Source: a virus
IMG/VR virus record: IMGVR_UViG_3300011440_000028
Coordinates: 1 to 45,577 of that record
DNA: 45,577 nt
Direction: 5' to 3' (one strand)
Of this stretch, positions 7,243-14,296 are shown one piece after another (positions within the stretch are counted from its first letter, which is position 1; each line of letters opens with the position of its first letter). A program made the translations under genes and the position numbers. The notes below the pieces were generated by a model. It was not told the origin of the DNA. It ran no database searches and was given only the letters and a program-made list of their open reading frames with translations.

Positions 7243-7577
7243 CAGTACCCCGCTCCGTCGTAGATGCAACGTGGTGCTACGCCGGTAGCTGGACGCACGA
7301 CACAAAGGTGAAGGGCGCCATCGGGCGCCGGGTAAACAGGCTTGAAGCCCCACGGGACGAAGACCCTCCCGTGGATGGTGGTCATCCATCGTCCGTTATC
7401 GGCATTTTCTACCCGCGTGACAGGGGCGCAGTCATTATCGTGGCAGCACTCCTTCGAGTAGAAGGAGTGGGCTTGGGCCGGTGCTGAGCACCGGCCCAGA
7501 AGGGAGCCCACTACGAAGACGAGGAGAATAAGCGCAAAGAGCCCGACGTTACCGTCATCATCGTTTCCGAGTTGCAT
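7242..7577 (-). CDS. Exported or anchored Cys-rich protein of the CC...DC type (111 aa)
   Basis: A short N-terminus leads into a hydrophobic segment at about residues 12-29 (VGLFALILLVFVVGSLLG). Then comes APAQAHSFYSKECCHDNDCA, the start of a Cys-rich domain of the kind seen in small secreted proteins of alphaproteobacteria (HS.Y...CC...DC.PV). Later Cys (LHLCVV, PRCIY) could complete two disulphides. An AQAH signal-peptidase site or a membrane anchor are both possible. The domain looks host-derived, which is a weak pointer to an alphaproteobacterial host. Role in infection unknown; envelope modification is a guess. Confidence 0.7.
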   Translation of the reverse strand: MQLGNDDDGNVGLFALILLVFVVGSLLGRCSAPAQAHSFYSKECCHDNDCAPVTRVENADNGRWMTTIHGRVFVPWGFKPVYPAPDGALHLCVVRPATGVAPRCIYDGAGY

Positions 7578-7968
7578 GGTCCCACCCTCTGAAGTTGCCG
7601 CCCAGCGCGTATTGCAGGGCCTCGACTATCTCTCGCTGGGTTGCCCTATTTGGGATGTGTATCTTCACCGCGTCCTCTAGGTCGGGAGGGAGCGGCTTAG
7701 GCGCTTCTCGTGCCATAATCGCCGCCTTCTGAATAGCCTCGTGCTCCTTATAAAGCTGCGCGTTGACCAGCTGCCGGAGGGTGATGGCGATGCTGGTTAG
7801 GGCCGCCTCGGTCGATAGGTGGGGTCCGGTGAGGGAGAGGCCGAGGAAGCCCGCGAGGGCTTCCACCTTATCGTTGATAGAGCGGCCGTCCCAGGGATCG
7901 ACCCGCCAGCTTCCGTCTGGCTGGCGGGTGTACTCGCGGTGGGCGCCGAGTGCGCGTTCAGTAGGCAT
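7558..7968 (-). CDS. Hypothetical early protein (136 aa)
   Basis: A soluble protein with a basic N-terminus (TERALGAHREYTRQPDGSW), a central helical region (STEAALTSIAITLRQLVNAQ) and a C-terminal section ending NFRGWDHATRKR. It overlaps its neighbours by 20 and 11 bases. The SIAITLRQL stretch resembles segments of the next two proteins upstream (AISAKRQAD, SIAISLRRIAD), so the three may share an interaction helix. No domain recognised. Confidence 0.6.
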   Translation of the reverse strand: MPTERALGAHREYTRQPDGSWRVDPWDGRSINDKVEALAGFLGLSLTGPHLSTEAALTSIAITLRQLVNAQLYKEHEAIQKAAIMAREAPKPLPPDLEDAVKIHIPNRATQREIVEALQYALGGNFRGWDHATRKR

Positions 7969-8251
7969 CCTTCGGGCCCTCCAGCTTTTCTAGCTTCGCC
8001 TTTTCCACCGCAGCGACGGCCTTCTCTGGAAACCTCTCCGCCATCATGACGACGCCAATGGCGGCGAGGATTTTGCTGATCTTCGCAAGGCTGTCCGCCT
8101 GTCGTTTAGCGCTGATCGCCGCCGAGAGGGCGATGGCGTCGTCGGCGGCGGCCATCTTCTGTTCATAGGTCGTGTCGCTTATTTTCAGGAAGACCCTAAG
8201 CGACTCGACGATAACCGGCTCTAGTAGGGAAAATCCGCTCTTCTCACTCAT
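7958..8251 (-). CDS. Hypothetical helical early protein (97 aa)
   Basis: Almost entirely helical by composition: SLLEPVIVESLRVFLKISDT, then AADDAIALSAAISAKRQADS and a Lys/Glu-rich C-terminus. Starts at ATG 8251, overlapping the next gene upstream by eight bases. A helix with the pattern A.ALS.AIS..RQAD.LAK recurs in the product of 8244-8435. Function unknown. Confidence 0.6.
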   Translation of the reverse strand: MSEKSGFSLLEPVIVESLRVFLKISDTTYEQKMAAADDAIALSAAISAKRQADSLAKISKILAAIGVVMMAERFPEKAVAAVEKAKLEKLEGPKDAY

Positions 8252-8435
8252 CTCCGTCTCCTTTTCTCTTCGCTAGACCGTCTGCGATACGCCTCAAGCT
8301 GATCGCGATTGACAGGACGTTCGCCTGGAACACCGCCTTCTCCGCATCTTTAATAGTTTCGGGCCCCGGAAGGTGTGCGAAGAACTCCAACGCACCTTTT
8401 TCGAGCCCTGCTAGAGGTCCATTCTCCTTACTCAT
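8244..8435 (-). CDS. Hypothetical small helical protein (63 aa)
   Basis: The ATG at 8435 follows GAGGAGAAG and lies eight bases inside the end of the UDG-exonuclease gene, so translation is probably coupled. The product ends in a helix NVLSIAISLRRIADGLAKRK that matches a motif in the two following small proteins. No recognised domain. Confidence 0.6.
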   Translation of the reverse strand: MSKENGPLAGLEKGALEFFAHLPGPETIKDAEKAVFQANVLSIAISLRRIADGLAKRKGDGDE

Positions 8436-9489
8436 CACGCTTCTCCTCTCGCTCAACCTTCTTCGTTCCGCCGTGGCTCACCCAGGCTTTCCACGCACCT
8501 TGTTCCGAGTAGGCGCTCGCCATGAAGGCGAGGCTCGCCGGTAGTTCAGGGGCAAGCGCCTTGTGGAGGAGGCGAAGGTCCTCGCGAACTTGATTTGGCT
8601 TAATGCCCATCTTCGCGAGAAGCCAGACGACGTCGTAGTTGACGAAGTTCTGACCAAGCTTAGGTGTCGCACTCTCCAGACAACCCTTGACCGCGAGCCA
8701 GGCCCGCTTCTCCAAGGCAGCAGTCGGCCAGTAGCTCCGATTAATGGTCGCCAGACTGATGAAGGGGACATAGATCGCTTCCTCTGCATTGGGGGCGAAG
8801 CTGACGCCGCGGACTTGGCCCCAGCCAGTCTCAATGTCGCAACTGAGGAGGTCGGCCATCGCATAGCGGGCCAGGGTCTCCTCGACTTCCTCTATCGTCG
8901 GGGCGATGTTCAAGCTACGTTTCGGGTAGGCGATCCGCGGGCCCCGCTCCGCCTCCATCGCCGCCTTGATGTAGTCCCCGATGCAGATGGGGAACTGGTT
9001 CCACTGGCGGAGCACCGCGGCCGGGTGCCAGGTCGGGAGCAGTTTGGTGCTGGCGTAGACGCCAGCACCATAGCAGAGGCCGCCCCTCCACTTCGCGATG
9101 GACGGGGTGCCGAGCAGGGCCAGTAGGGCGGTGCCGCCTAACGGCACCACTACGTTCGGCCTTACTGTCGCGAGTTCGCCCGCCAGACGCTCGCAGTTTC
9201 GAGCCACGAACGGCTCCCACCCGGCACCCCGCTTCGCCCGCTCCTTCGAGACCTTGTTCTCCTCCAGCTTCGTTGAGAAAACATTACCCACGAACACGGA
9301 AGACCTATCGATACTTGCAGCTCTCAACAGGGCGTCAAACACGCGACCACTCGGCCCAACGAAGGGGCGGAACTTCTCACACTCTTCCTCCCCCGGGGCC
9401 TCCCCGACAAAGGCTAGCTTGCAGTGCCCGCTCGCGGGCATCTGCGATGGCACCTCTCGGAGGGCGACTGGGGGAAGACCGTCGTTCAC
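8428..9489 (-). CDS. Uracil-DNA-glycosylase-like domain fused to a truncated DnaQ-type 3'-5' exonuclease (353 aa)
   Basis: The GTG at 9489 overlaps the upstream stop (GTGA) and follows AAGGAGAAGAA. Residues 25-165 show the family 4/5 UDG-like fold: FVGEAPGEEE (28-36), RPFVGPSGRVFD (41-52), a central VVPLGGTAL and LPTWHPAAVLR (151-161). From 215 an exonuclease begins: CDIET (Exo I, D218/E220), GQNFVNYD (Exo II, to D286), then DLRLLHKALAPELPASL. It stops before the Exo III Y-x3-D. That missing motif opens the polymerase gene at 6956. In many phages this exonuclease is continuous with the polymerase; here it ends up joined to the glycosylase instead. No N-terminal CxxC pair of iron-sulphur UDGs is visible. 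Confidence 0.85.
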   Translation of the reverse strand: MNDGLPPVALREVPSQMPASGHCKLAFVGEAPGEEECEKFRPFVGPSGRVFDALLRAASIDRSSVFVGNVFSTKLEENKVSKERAKRGAGWEPFVARNCERLAGELATVRPNVVVPLGGTALLALLGTPSIAKWRGGLCYGAGVYASTKLLPTWHPAAVLRQWNQFPICIGDYIKAAMEAERGPRIAYPKRSLNIAPTIEEVEETLARYAMADLLSCDIETGWGQVRGVSFAPNAEEAIYVPFISLATINRSYWPTAALEKRAWLAVKGCLESATPKLGQNFVNYDVVWLLAKMGIKPNQVREDLRLLHKALAPELPASLAFMASAYSEQGAWKAWVSHGGTKKVEREEKRDE

Positions 9490-9668
9490 TTCTTCTCCTT
9501 CCCCGGCTTGAAGCGCTTGGCGATGTTCACGGCCGCGTCGAAGCTGGACCGCTTCCGTGTGGTGCCCGCTTCCTTCCCGCGCAGGCCCGCCAGCTTCGCC
9601 GCCGTAGCGGCCCGGGCCCTGCTAGTGTGGGAGGATCGGTTCAGCATCCCTGTTTTACCTTTTGGCAT
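9486..9668 (-). CDS. Small very basic protein (60 aa)
   Basis: GGAGGAGGAGAAGG stands before the ATG at 9668. The product opens MPKGKTGMLN and is dominated by Arg, Lys, Ser and Ala, ending KRFKPGKEKK. Composition suggests nucleic-acid binding. Another basic micro-protein beginning MPKG lies at 9843-9992, so the two may be diverged copies. Confidence 0.65.
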   Translation of the reverse strand: MPKGKTGMLNRSSHTSRARAATAAKLAGLRGKEAGTTRKRSSFDAAVNIAKRFKPGKEKK

Positions 9669-9846
9669 TTGCCTTCTCCTCCTCCTTCCGCTCCTCAGCT
9701 ATAACCGCCTCGACCCAAGAGGCCCAGATCAGCATTAGGCCGCCCACAATCTGCGCGGCGGCAAGGCCGAGCCAGGTGTGGGCCCCGGAGGCTATCAGTA
9801 AGATGCCGCCGTAGCCGAGGGCCCGGACGTAGATACAGGAGCTCAT
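9655..9846 (-). CDS. Small two-pass membrane protein (63 aa)
   Basis: The ATG at 9846 overlaps the upstream stop (ATGA). Two hydrophobic helices are visible: ALGYGGILLIASGAHTWLGL and AAQIVGGLMLIWASWVEAVI, followed by a Glu/Lys-rich tail. A hairpin-like inner-membrane protein is likely. Function unknown. Confidence 0.65.
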   Translation of the reverse strand: MSSCIYVRALGYGGILLIASGAHTWLGLAAAQIVGGLMLIWASWVEAVIAEERKEEEKANAKR

Positions 9847-9992
9847 TTCTTCTTCCCCCTCATATGCTCGGCCATCTCGGCGGCCTTCATCATGGGGTTG
9901 CCCTTCATCTTGGGCGGGGCGCCCTTCCCTTTTCTCTTAGCGGCGCCTTTCCCCTTCTTGGGCAGGTAACCGGCTGGATTTCCTTTAGGCAT
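9843..9992 (-). CDS. Lys/Gly-rich micro-protein (49 aa)
   Basis: A short gene with AAGGAGAG upstream of ATG 9992 and a stop overlapping the next ATG. The product MPKGNPAGYLPKKGKGAAKR continues as Lys/Gly/Pro repeats and ends MAEHMRGKKK. The charge (about a third Lys/Arg) suggests DNA or RNA binding, like the MPKG protein at 9486-9668. Overlap on both sides and a good ribosome site make it a credible gene despite its size. Confidence 0.65.
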   Translation of the reverse strand: MPKGNPAGYLPKKGKGAAKRKGKGAPPKMKGNPMMKAAEMAEHMRGKKK

Positions 9993-10013
9993 TGTTCTCT
10001 CCTTAGAAGTAGT

Positions 10014-10044
10014 GGGGCGGCGGCCGGGTCCTTACCGCCGCCCC
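10014..10044 (-). terminator. GC-rich hairpin between the SSB-like and MPKG genes
   Basis: A perfect ten-base inverted repeat, GGGGCGGCGG (10014-10023) with CCGCCGCCCC (10035-10044), lies in the 88-base gap. No T-run follows in the leftward direction, so partial attenuation or RNA processing is as likely as true termination. Confidence 0.4.
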
Positions 10045-10080
10045 TAGGGGCCCGCTTGTCGCGCGTGCCGCGCTGCCCGT

Positions 10081-10539
10081 TCAGTCGGCCGCGACGAAGT
10101 TCTGCGGCTCGTTCTCCAGCTTCGTCTCGCCCGCGTTGTTGGTGAACTGCTTCTGGGTTAGGTAGGCCACCACGTCGGTGCCCTTCACCGCCTTCAGCGA
10201 CTCACCGATGGTCATCCCCTCGCAGGAGACCCCGTGCTTCTCGATGTGGGCGCGGATGCCGTCCTTGTCGGCGCCGGTCTCCACCCAGAAGCGCTTGAAG
10301 ATACGGTTTTCGGCATACTTGTAGTCCTTGCCCAGTTCATCGAGGGCCGCCTGCTCGACGTCCTCCATGGGTTCGACCGCCTCGTAGATGAAGAGGGCCG
10401 AGGGGGAGTTGCCCTCCTTCTTCGGGGGCTGCATCGAAGCGCCACGACAGCGCAGGAGCCAGCAACCGATGGGGAGGGTGGCCTGCTGCTGGATGTTGTC
10501 CCAGCTCTCGTTCAGGATGTCCTGATAGTTAGTGGTCAT
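10081..10539 (-). CDS. Putative single-strand DNA-binding / recombination accessory protein (152 aa)
   Basis: The ATG at 10539 overlaps the stop of the Sak4-like ATPase (ATGA), and the gene lies directly downstream of it. The protein has an N-terminal helix, a strand-rich middle (PIGCWLLRCRGASMQPPKKE, then SALFIYEAVEP), an insert DYKYAENRIFKRFWVETGAD, and a C-terminus GTDVVAYLTQKQFT ending with NEPQNFVAAD. This layout recalls phage OB-fold proteins that pair with annealing ATPases (DUF669-type). Assignment as an SSB rests on layout and neighbour; I see no diagnostic motif. Confidence 0.6.
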   Translation of the reverse strand: MTTNYQDILNESWDNIQQQATLPIGCWLLRCRGASMQPPKKEGNSPSALFIYEAVEPMEDVEQAALDELGKDYKYAENRIFKRFWVETGADKDGIRAHIEKHGVSCEGMTIGESLKAVKGTDVVAYLTQKQFTNNAGETKLENEPQNFVAAD

Positions 10540-11450
10540 GCTGCTTTCTCCGGTTGTGGCGGGTTAGCGCCGAGGGCCTTGAATAGGGTTAGCAGACCTG
10601 AACGCGGGCCCAACTCGCCCAGCTCTGCAATCTTCTTGACCGGCAGCTTGAGGTCCATGTCCGGGCGCGGGTAGAAGTTGAACCGCCGCGTTACCGTCTT
10701 GCCCCGCGCCACGTTCTCGATGTTGACCACGACGGGGAACTCTCCGGCGATGTTCTCCGGCAGGGCTCGGCCCAGGGCGGAGGGGTAGAAGCGGGTAGGG
10801 ACGAGGTCTGCCACTCTCTCCTTCAGGTCCCGCGTAAGGGCGTCGTCACTCGCCTGGATGTCCTTCGGGCCGATCATCTTCAGATGGGAGATGACGATGA
10901 CGTGATGTCTGTTCTGCGCGGAGGTGAGACGCTTGACGAAGGCCATCTGCTCCTCCATCGCGTGGCCCCAGACTGCCAGCGTGGTGTTCTGAGGCGTCTT
11001 ATTCGCCATGGCCCTGGCGCGAGCGAACGCGGCCGCGCCCATCCCCGTCAGCCCATCCACTACAACGATGGTGTCGGGGCCCCAGTCCTTACTCTTGCCC
11101 AGGTCCACCCACTTCTTACCCTTCCCATCATCGACGCCGTCTGGGTCTTCATAGCGCCACTGATCGAGCAGCCGCACGCCCTTCACGAAGGCGGTGGGGA
11201 CGCCCGAGACCCCTACGAATGCGCCAGACGCGGAGATCGGGTCCTCTAGCGAGACAATGTCGATGTTGGCTAGGGCCGACTCGTCCGTGAAGGCGAGTAG
11301 GGACTCGGGGTTCCCGTCGAAGTCGACAACGCGGAGTTTGAAGCCGGCATTGGCGAGAGAAGCGAGGGACCCCGTCTTGCCGGAACCGGGGAAGCCGGTG
11401 AGAAGCATGCGGACGCTGGGCTGCTCGGCGAGCTTAGCGGCGTTTGCCAT
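10536..11450 (-). CDS. Sak4-like RecA-fold ATPase, single-strand annealing/recombination (304 aa)
   Basis: The ATG at 11450 overlaps the preceding micro-gene's stop (TGATG). Walker A is GFPGSGKTGS (residues 18-27), Walker B DTIVVVDGL near residue 127, and VIVISHLK near 186 fits the sensor strand of RecA-like folds. Length and motifs match phage Sak4 proteins, which anneal or pair single strands with an SSB partner. The gene is followed at once by an SSB-like gene and lies near a Cas4/RecB-like nuclease, forming a plausible recombination set. A promoter-like sequence precedes the pair (11643-11671). Confidence 0.85.
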   Translation of the reverse strand: MANAAKLAEQPSVRMLLTGFPGSGKTGSLASLANAGFKLRVVDFDGNPESLLAFTDESALANIDIVSLEDPISASGAFVGVSGVPTAFVKGVRLLDQWRYEDPDGVDDGKGKKWVDLGKSKDWGPDTIVVVDGLTGMGAAAFARARAMANKTPQNTTLAVWGHAMEEQMAFVKRLTSAQNRHHVIVISHLKMIGPKDIQASDDALTRDLKERVADLVPTRFYPSALGRALPENIAGEFPVVVNIENVARGKTVTRRFNFYPRPDMDLKLPVKKIAELGELGPRSGLLTLFKALGANPPQPEKAA

Positions 11451-11617
11451 CACTGCTTTTCCACGCGGTCGATGAGGTTGTCGATCTTTTCCAATGCCTC
11501 GAACTTGAACATTGGGATGTTGTGGCAGGTTAGCTTTGCCACGTCGACATCGACCACCTCTCGTAGGTGCTTAAGGGCACAGGCGATCAGCTCGATGTCA
11601 TCTTCTGAGAGTGGCAT
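11450..11617 (-). CDS. Micro-protein upstream of the Sak4-like ATPase (55 aa)
   Basis: MPLSEDDIELIACALKHLRE opens an acidic, helical 55-residue product ending DRVEKQ, with a TGATG overlap to the ATPase. GGAG lies nine to ten bases before ATG 11617. It may act with the ATPase or only couple its translation. No family recognised. Confidence 0.6.
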   Translation of the reverse strand: MPLSEDDIELIACALKHLREVVDVDVAKLTCHNIPMFKFEALEKIDNLIDRVEKQ

Positions 11618-11642
11618 GGGGCGGGCTCCGTCTGTCTGAGGG

Positions 11643-11671
11643 AAGATAGTCGCTCAGCGGCCGTTTGACAA
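11643..11671 (-). promoter_or_regulatory. Predicted leftward sigma70-type promoter
   Basis: On the minus strand TTGTCA (11671-11666, five of six to TTGACA) and TATCTT (11648-11643, four of six to TATAAT) are separated by exactly 17 bases, 26 bases before the ATG at 11617. The -35 box lies at the edge of a TGCGACA...TGTCA element like those at 19204, 19245, 21983 and 23388, so it could be controlled by the same factor. Confidence 0.5.
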
Positions 11672-11691
11672 TGTGGCGCGGTGTCGCACCC

Positions 11692-11799
11692 TCAGTTGCC
11701 GCGGCGGCTCCGCGCCAGCCAGAAACCAACGACGACGCCGATGAGGGCGCAGACGGCAAACTGAAGGAAGGAGAGGGAGAAGGACTCAAGGCCGGTCAT
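11692..11799 (-). CDS. Single-pass membrane micro-protein (35 aa)
   Basis: ATG at 11799 overlaps the metallophosphoesterase stop (ATGA). The product MTGLESFSLSFLQFAVCALI continues GVVVGFWLARSRRGN: one transmembrane helix followed by an Arg-rich cytoplasmic end. It pairs in design with the 29-residue protein at 12599-12688, one gene away on the other side of the phosphoesterase. Confidence 0.6.
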   Translation of the reverse strand: MTGLESFSLSFLQFAVCALIGVVVGFWLARSRRGN

Positions 11800-12602
11800 G
11801 ACTGATGCTCCACTTCAAAGCTGACGTCGGGGTTGAAACCTTTGGCTTCGCCGTTGATGGCGTAGCCGCGGCAGTTGGCCATCACCTTGCACTGGGCCAC
11901 GTCGTAGCTGCGCCGGATATGGGTGTGGCCGTGGACCCAATAGCGGATGTTGGGGTGGGCGGTGATGAATGGCTCTAGATTGCTCGCGTAGCCCTCGCTG
12001 ATTTTACTTCCGCCGTGGCTGGGGTCTATGCCTTGCCACGAGGGGGCGTGGTGCGTCATGACGACGATGGTTTTGTCTTTATTTGTATTAGCGAGGTCAC
12101 CCAGCTTCCATAGGACGTTTTCGTGATGCTGCGCCGCATCATAGGTTGTCCATCGCTCATGGTCGTTCCTCGTGTATACGATCTGGAAATCGTTCATGTT
12201 GTATTGGATAAGACGGTGAACACGCGGGTCTCCGCGGCCCATATCGGTCCAAAGGGTGGCGCCGAATAGGAGGGTCCGCTCGTCCAACTCGACGGCCTCG
12301 CAGTCGAGCCATCGGACGGCGGGCATCATCTTTCGCAGACGCGGGAAGGTATCCTCGTAGTAGCCCCTATAGGGCTCGTGATTGCCGGGGACTCCGAAGG
12401 CTCGCTGGAAGCGATTGCCCACCTCGTTGTTGAGGGCGACCGTCGCCTTCCGGACGCTTCTCATTTCGGGGCTTGTCATCGCTGGATCGAGGGTGCGACA
12501 GATGGTGATGTCTCCCGCGAGGAGGAGGATGTCGCCATCGGGGAGGGGCTTCTTGAGGGCGCCGAACTCCAGGTGGAGGTCGCTCATGTAGTGGATTTTC
12601 AT
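11796..12602 (-). CDS. Calcineurin-like metallophosphoesterase (268 aa)
   Basis: ATG 12602 overlaps the upstream micro-gene stop (ATGA) and opens MKIHYMSDLHLEFG, the canonical first motif (D8, H10). The others follow in order: LLLAGDITI, VPGNHEPYRGYY, VMTHHAPS and WVHGHTHIRRS. This is the Icc/YkuE-like single-domain form that hydrolyses phosphomono- or diesters with two metal ions. It differs from the longer HTH-containing phosphoesterase at 4267-5226. Substrate unknown. It lies among DNA recombination genes, with membrane micro-proteins on both sides. Confidence 0.88.
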   Translation of the reverse strand: MKIHYMSDLHLEFGALKKPLPDGDILLLAGDITICRTLDPAMTSPEMRSVRKATVALNNEVGNRFQRAFGVPGNHEPYRGYYEDTFPRLRKMMPAVRWLDCEAVELDERTLLFGATLWTDMGRGDPRVHRLIQYNMNDFQIVYTRNDHERWTTYDAAQHHENVLWKLGDLANTNKDKTIVVMTHHAPSWQGIDPSHGGSKISEGYASNLEPFITAHPNIRYWVHGHTHIRRSYDVAQCKVMANCRGYAINGEAKGFNPDVSFEVEHQS

Positions 12603-12688
12603 TGACCGCACCCCGCTTGCAACCACACGGCCATGGCAAAACCGAACCAGTAGGTGAGGAAGACGCAGATTGCGATGTGCCAGTTCAT
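12599..12688 (-). CDS. Single-pass membrane micro-protein (29 aa)
   Basis: ATG at 12688 overlaps the nuclease stop and its own stop overlaps the next ATG, both as ATGA. MNWHIAICVFLTYWFGFAMA is a complete transmembrane helix, followed by VWLQAGCGQ. Its place between two overlaps, and the hydrophobic frame without a break, support a real gene. Confidence 0.6.
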   Translation of the reverse strand: MNWHIAICVFLTYWFGFAMAVWLQAGCGQ

Positions 12689-13938
12689 GTGAGAGGCTCC
12701 TGTTGCCGCGTGAGCGGGTTCCAACGATAGCGACTGAAGTTCCCCGCGAGGATGTGGGGCCGCGAGGCGGGGGCGGCTGAGCAGACGCTCTTGAACTCGC
12801 ACATGGCGCAGTGGGAGCGGTTCCTTGGCCACCACCCGCCCTTCGCGTACTGCCACGCTAGGCTGATGTAGTAGGATAGCTCGCGCACTAGCTCGGCCCG
12901 CCGCTCGGGGTCGCCCTTGTAGACCCTGAAGCCGAAGCGAACCCCATTCGCCAGCGTCTGGATCGCCTCGATGACGACGCCCGCATAGGGGAGGCCCTTC
13001 GACTTTAGGAAGGTCTCGGCCACGAGGTCGTAGGTGTCGACTTGGACATTGGGCGCATACTGGGAGAAGTACATCGCGCCCAGGGGCTTCTTCGTCGTCT
13101 TGTAGTCGGTGACGAGGACCTCGTCCCCTAGCCGCTTCACCGCATCGAACCAGCCCGTTAGGTAGACTTGCTCGCCCTCGGGCGTGGTGAAGAAGGGCAC
13201 CTTGAAGGGGACTTCCACTAGGGCTGTGTGGCGCTCCATGTAAGGTTCCGGGCCCTCGAATGTTGGACTCGGCGGCACTAGCGGAGTCTCTACACGCTCC
13301 GATATGGAGACGGGCTGCAAGGCGCCGCCCTTGATCTCCTCCCCGTACCAGACGAGGAGGCGCATCAGAGCCAGTCGATCCTTTCCAACCAAGAGCGGGA
13401 ACCACTCCTTCGACGTGATCGTTGGTGATCCGCAGCCGCAAGTGTCAGGGCCAGGAGCAGGATACAGCTTACCCTTGTGGGAGTAAGGGCACTTGGCGGC
13501 GTTGCCTTTGGCGTTCTTGAATTTGGTCGTGCCAGTGCAACGCCAGACCTCCTCATAGCTGCCCAGCGTCGGCTTTCCGGCGATCCACGTCGCTTCGAGG
13601 GCCTTTCGCATGGCCATCCGTAGCGCGCTGTCATGGTCCCAACCTCCCTCAATGATGGCGCGGTGGAAGGCCTCTAGCCCCTCGCCAGCCGCGCGGCCGA
13701 ACTCTAAGTGCACGCTGGCGCCGGGCGCGTGCCAGCCCTGCACCTGTCGGAGGTTATACTTCTCCGGGCACTCCTGGAGGAGGCTTGCCGAGGTGGCGTC
13801 CCAGTATTGCTGGAACGCGGGGTTCAGCGCGGAGAAGAGCCCGTCACCCGGGGAGGAAGCCTTTGGGGCCGGCAGTTGCACTACGTTTCCCGAAGCGGGG
13901 GGCGTCGGCGTCGTGTTGGGCGGCTGCTTTCCCTGCAT
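12685..13938 (-). CDS. PD-(D/E)XK nuclease, Cas4/RecB-like with Fe-S-type Cys cluster (417 aa)
   Basis: The ATG at 13938 follows AAGGAGAGAGCAG, which decides the start. After a disordered Pro-rich N-terminus, LLQECPEKYNLRQVQGW supplies the first Cys of a likely 4Fe-4S cluster. Residues 262-281 hold the nuclease core GWFDAVKR....VLVTDYKTTKK with the D...DYK signature, followed by YAPNVQVDTYDLV (QxxxY-like). The C-terminus has CAMCEFKSVC, the C-x2-C-x5-C of Cas4/AddB. A second Cys group (KCPYSHK, TCGCGSP) sits in an insert. The enzyme probably resects DNA ends for the Sak4/SSB pair or acts in genome processing. Confidence 0.85.
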   Translation of the reverse strand: MQGKQPPNTTPTPPASGNVVQLPAPKASSPGDGLFSALNPAFQQYWDATSASLLQECPEKYNLRQVQGWHAPGASVHLEFGRAAGEGLEAFHRAIIEGGWDHDSALRMAMRKALEATWIAGKPTLGSYEEVWRCTGTTKFKNAKGNAAKCPYSHKGKLYPAPGPDTCGCGSPTITSKEWFPLLVGKDRLALMRLLVWYGEEIKGGALQPVSISERVETPLVPPSPTFEGPEPYMERHTALVEVPFKVPFFTTPEGEQVYLTGWFDAVKRLGDEVLVTDYKTTKKPLGAMYFSQYAPNVQVDTYDLVAETFLKSKGLPYAGVVIEAIQTLANGVRFGFRVYKGDPERRAELVRELSYYISLAWQYAKGGWWPRNRSHCAMCEFKSVCSAAPASRPHILAGNFSRYRWNPLTRQQEPLT

Positions 13939-14296
13939 CTGCTCTCTCCTTCTTCCGCTTCTCGTACTGCTTCCGCGCCTCACTCCAGCCTTCCTGGGAC
14001 GAGGACGAGCTGGATGTCGAGGAAGCCGTTTTCTCGTACTTCGACTTGTCCGTGGCTGATGGTGTAACGGCCGACTTGTCCGGCTTCAGGTCCGCCAGCT
14101 TTTTCAGACAAATGGCCGCGTCCTCCAGCACCTTTGGGGCGAGGTACTTGCCCAGCTCGGCGCCGGCCTTTTCTAGCTCTCGGTTTCTTCGCCATAGTTC
14201 GGCCTCCACGGGGGTTGCGGGTTGCGTGCTGCCATTGGACCAGACGACTTGAAGGACGCCGGCCTTCTCTTCCAGTTTGAACTTTAGTTCGCTCAT
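13844..14296 (-). CDS. Hypothetical protein with Ser-rich linker (150 aa)
   Basis: ATG 14296 overlaps the preceding stop (ATGA). The N-terminal 70 residues look folded (ELKFKLEEKAGVLQVVWSNG, then a helix AELGKYLAPKVLEDAAICLK). A Ser/Thr-rich linker (SSTSSSSSSQ) and a Lys/Arg/Glu-rich tail follow. The last 95 bases overlap the nuclease gene in another frame, so the tail sequence is constrained by two proteins. Family not recognised. Confidence 0.6.
   Translation of the reverse strand: MSELKFKLEEKAGVLQVVWSNGSTQPATPVEAELWRRNRELEKAGAELGKYLAPKVLEDAAICLKKLADLKPDKSAVTPSATDKSKYEKTASSTSSSSSSQEGWSEARKQYEKRKKERADAGKAAAQHDADAPRFGKRSATAGPKGFLPG

Noticed and set aside
12599-13441. 280-codon frame covering most of the nuclease gene
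   Set aside because: Only its last 29 codons, starting at ATG 12688, look real; the upstream part lies inside the nuclease gene.
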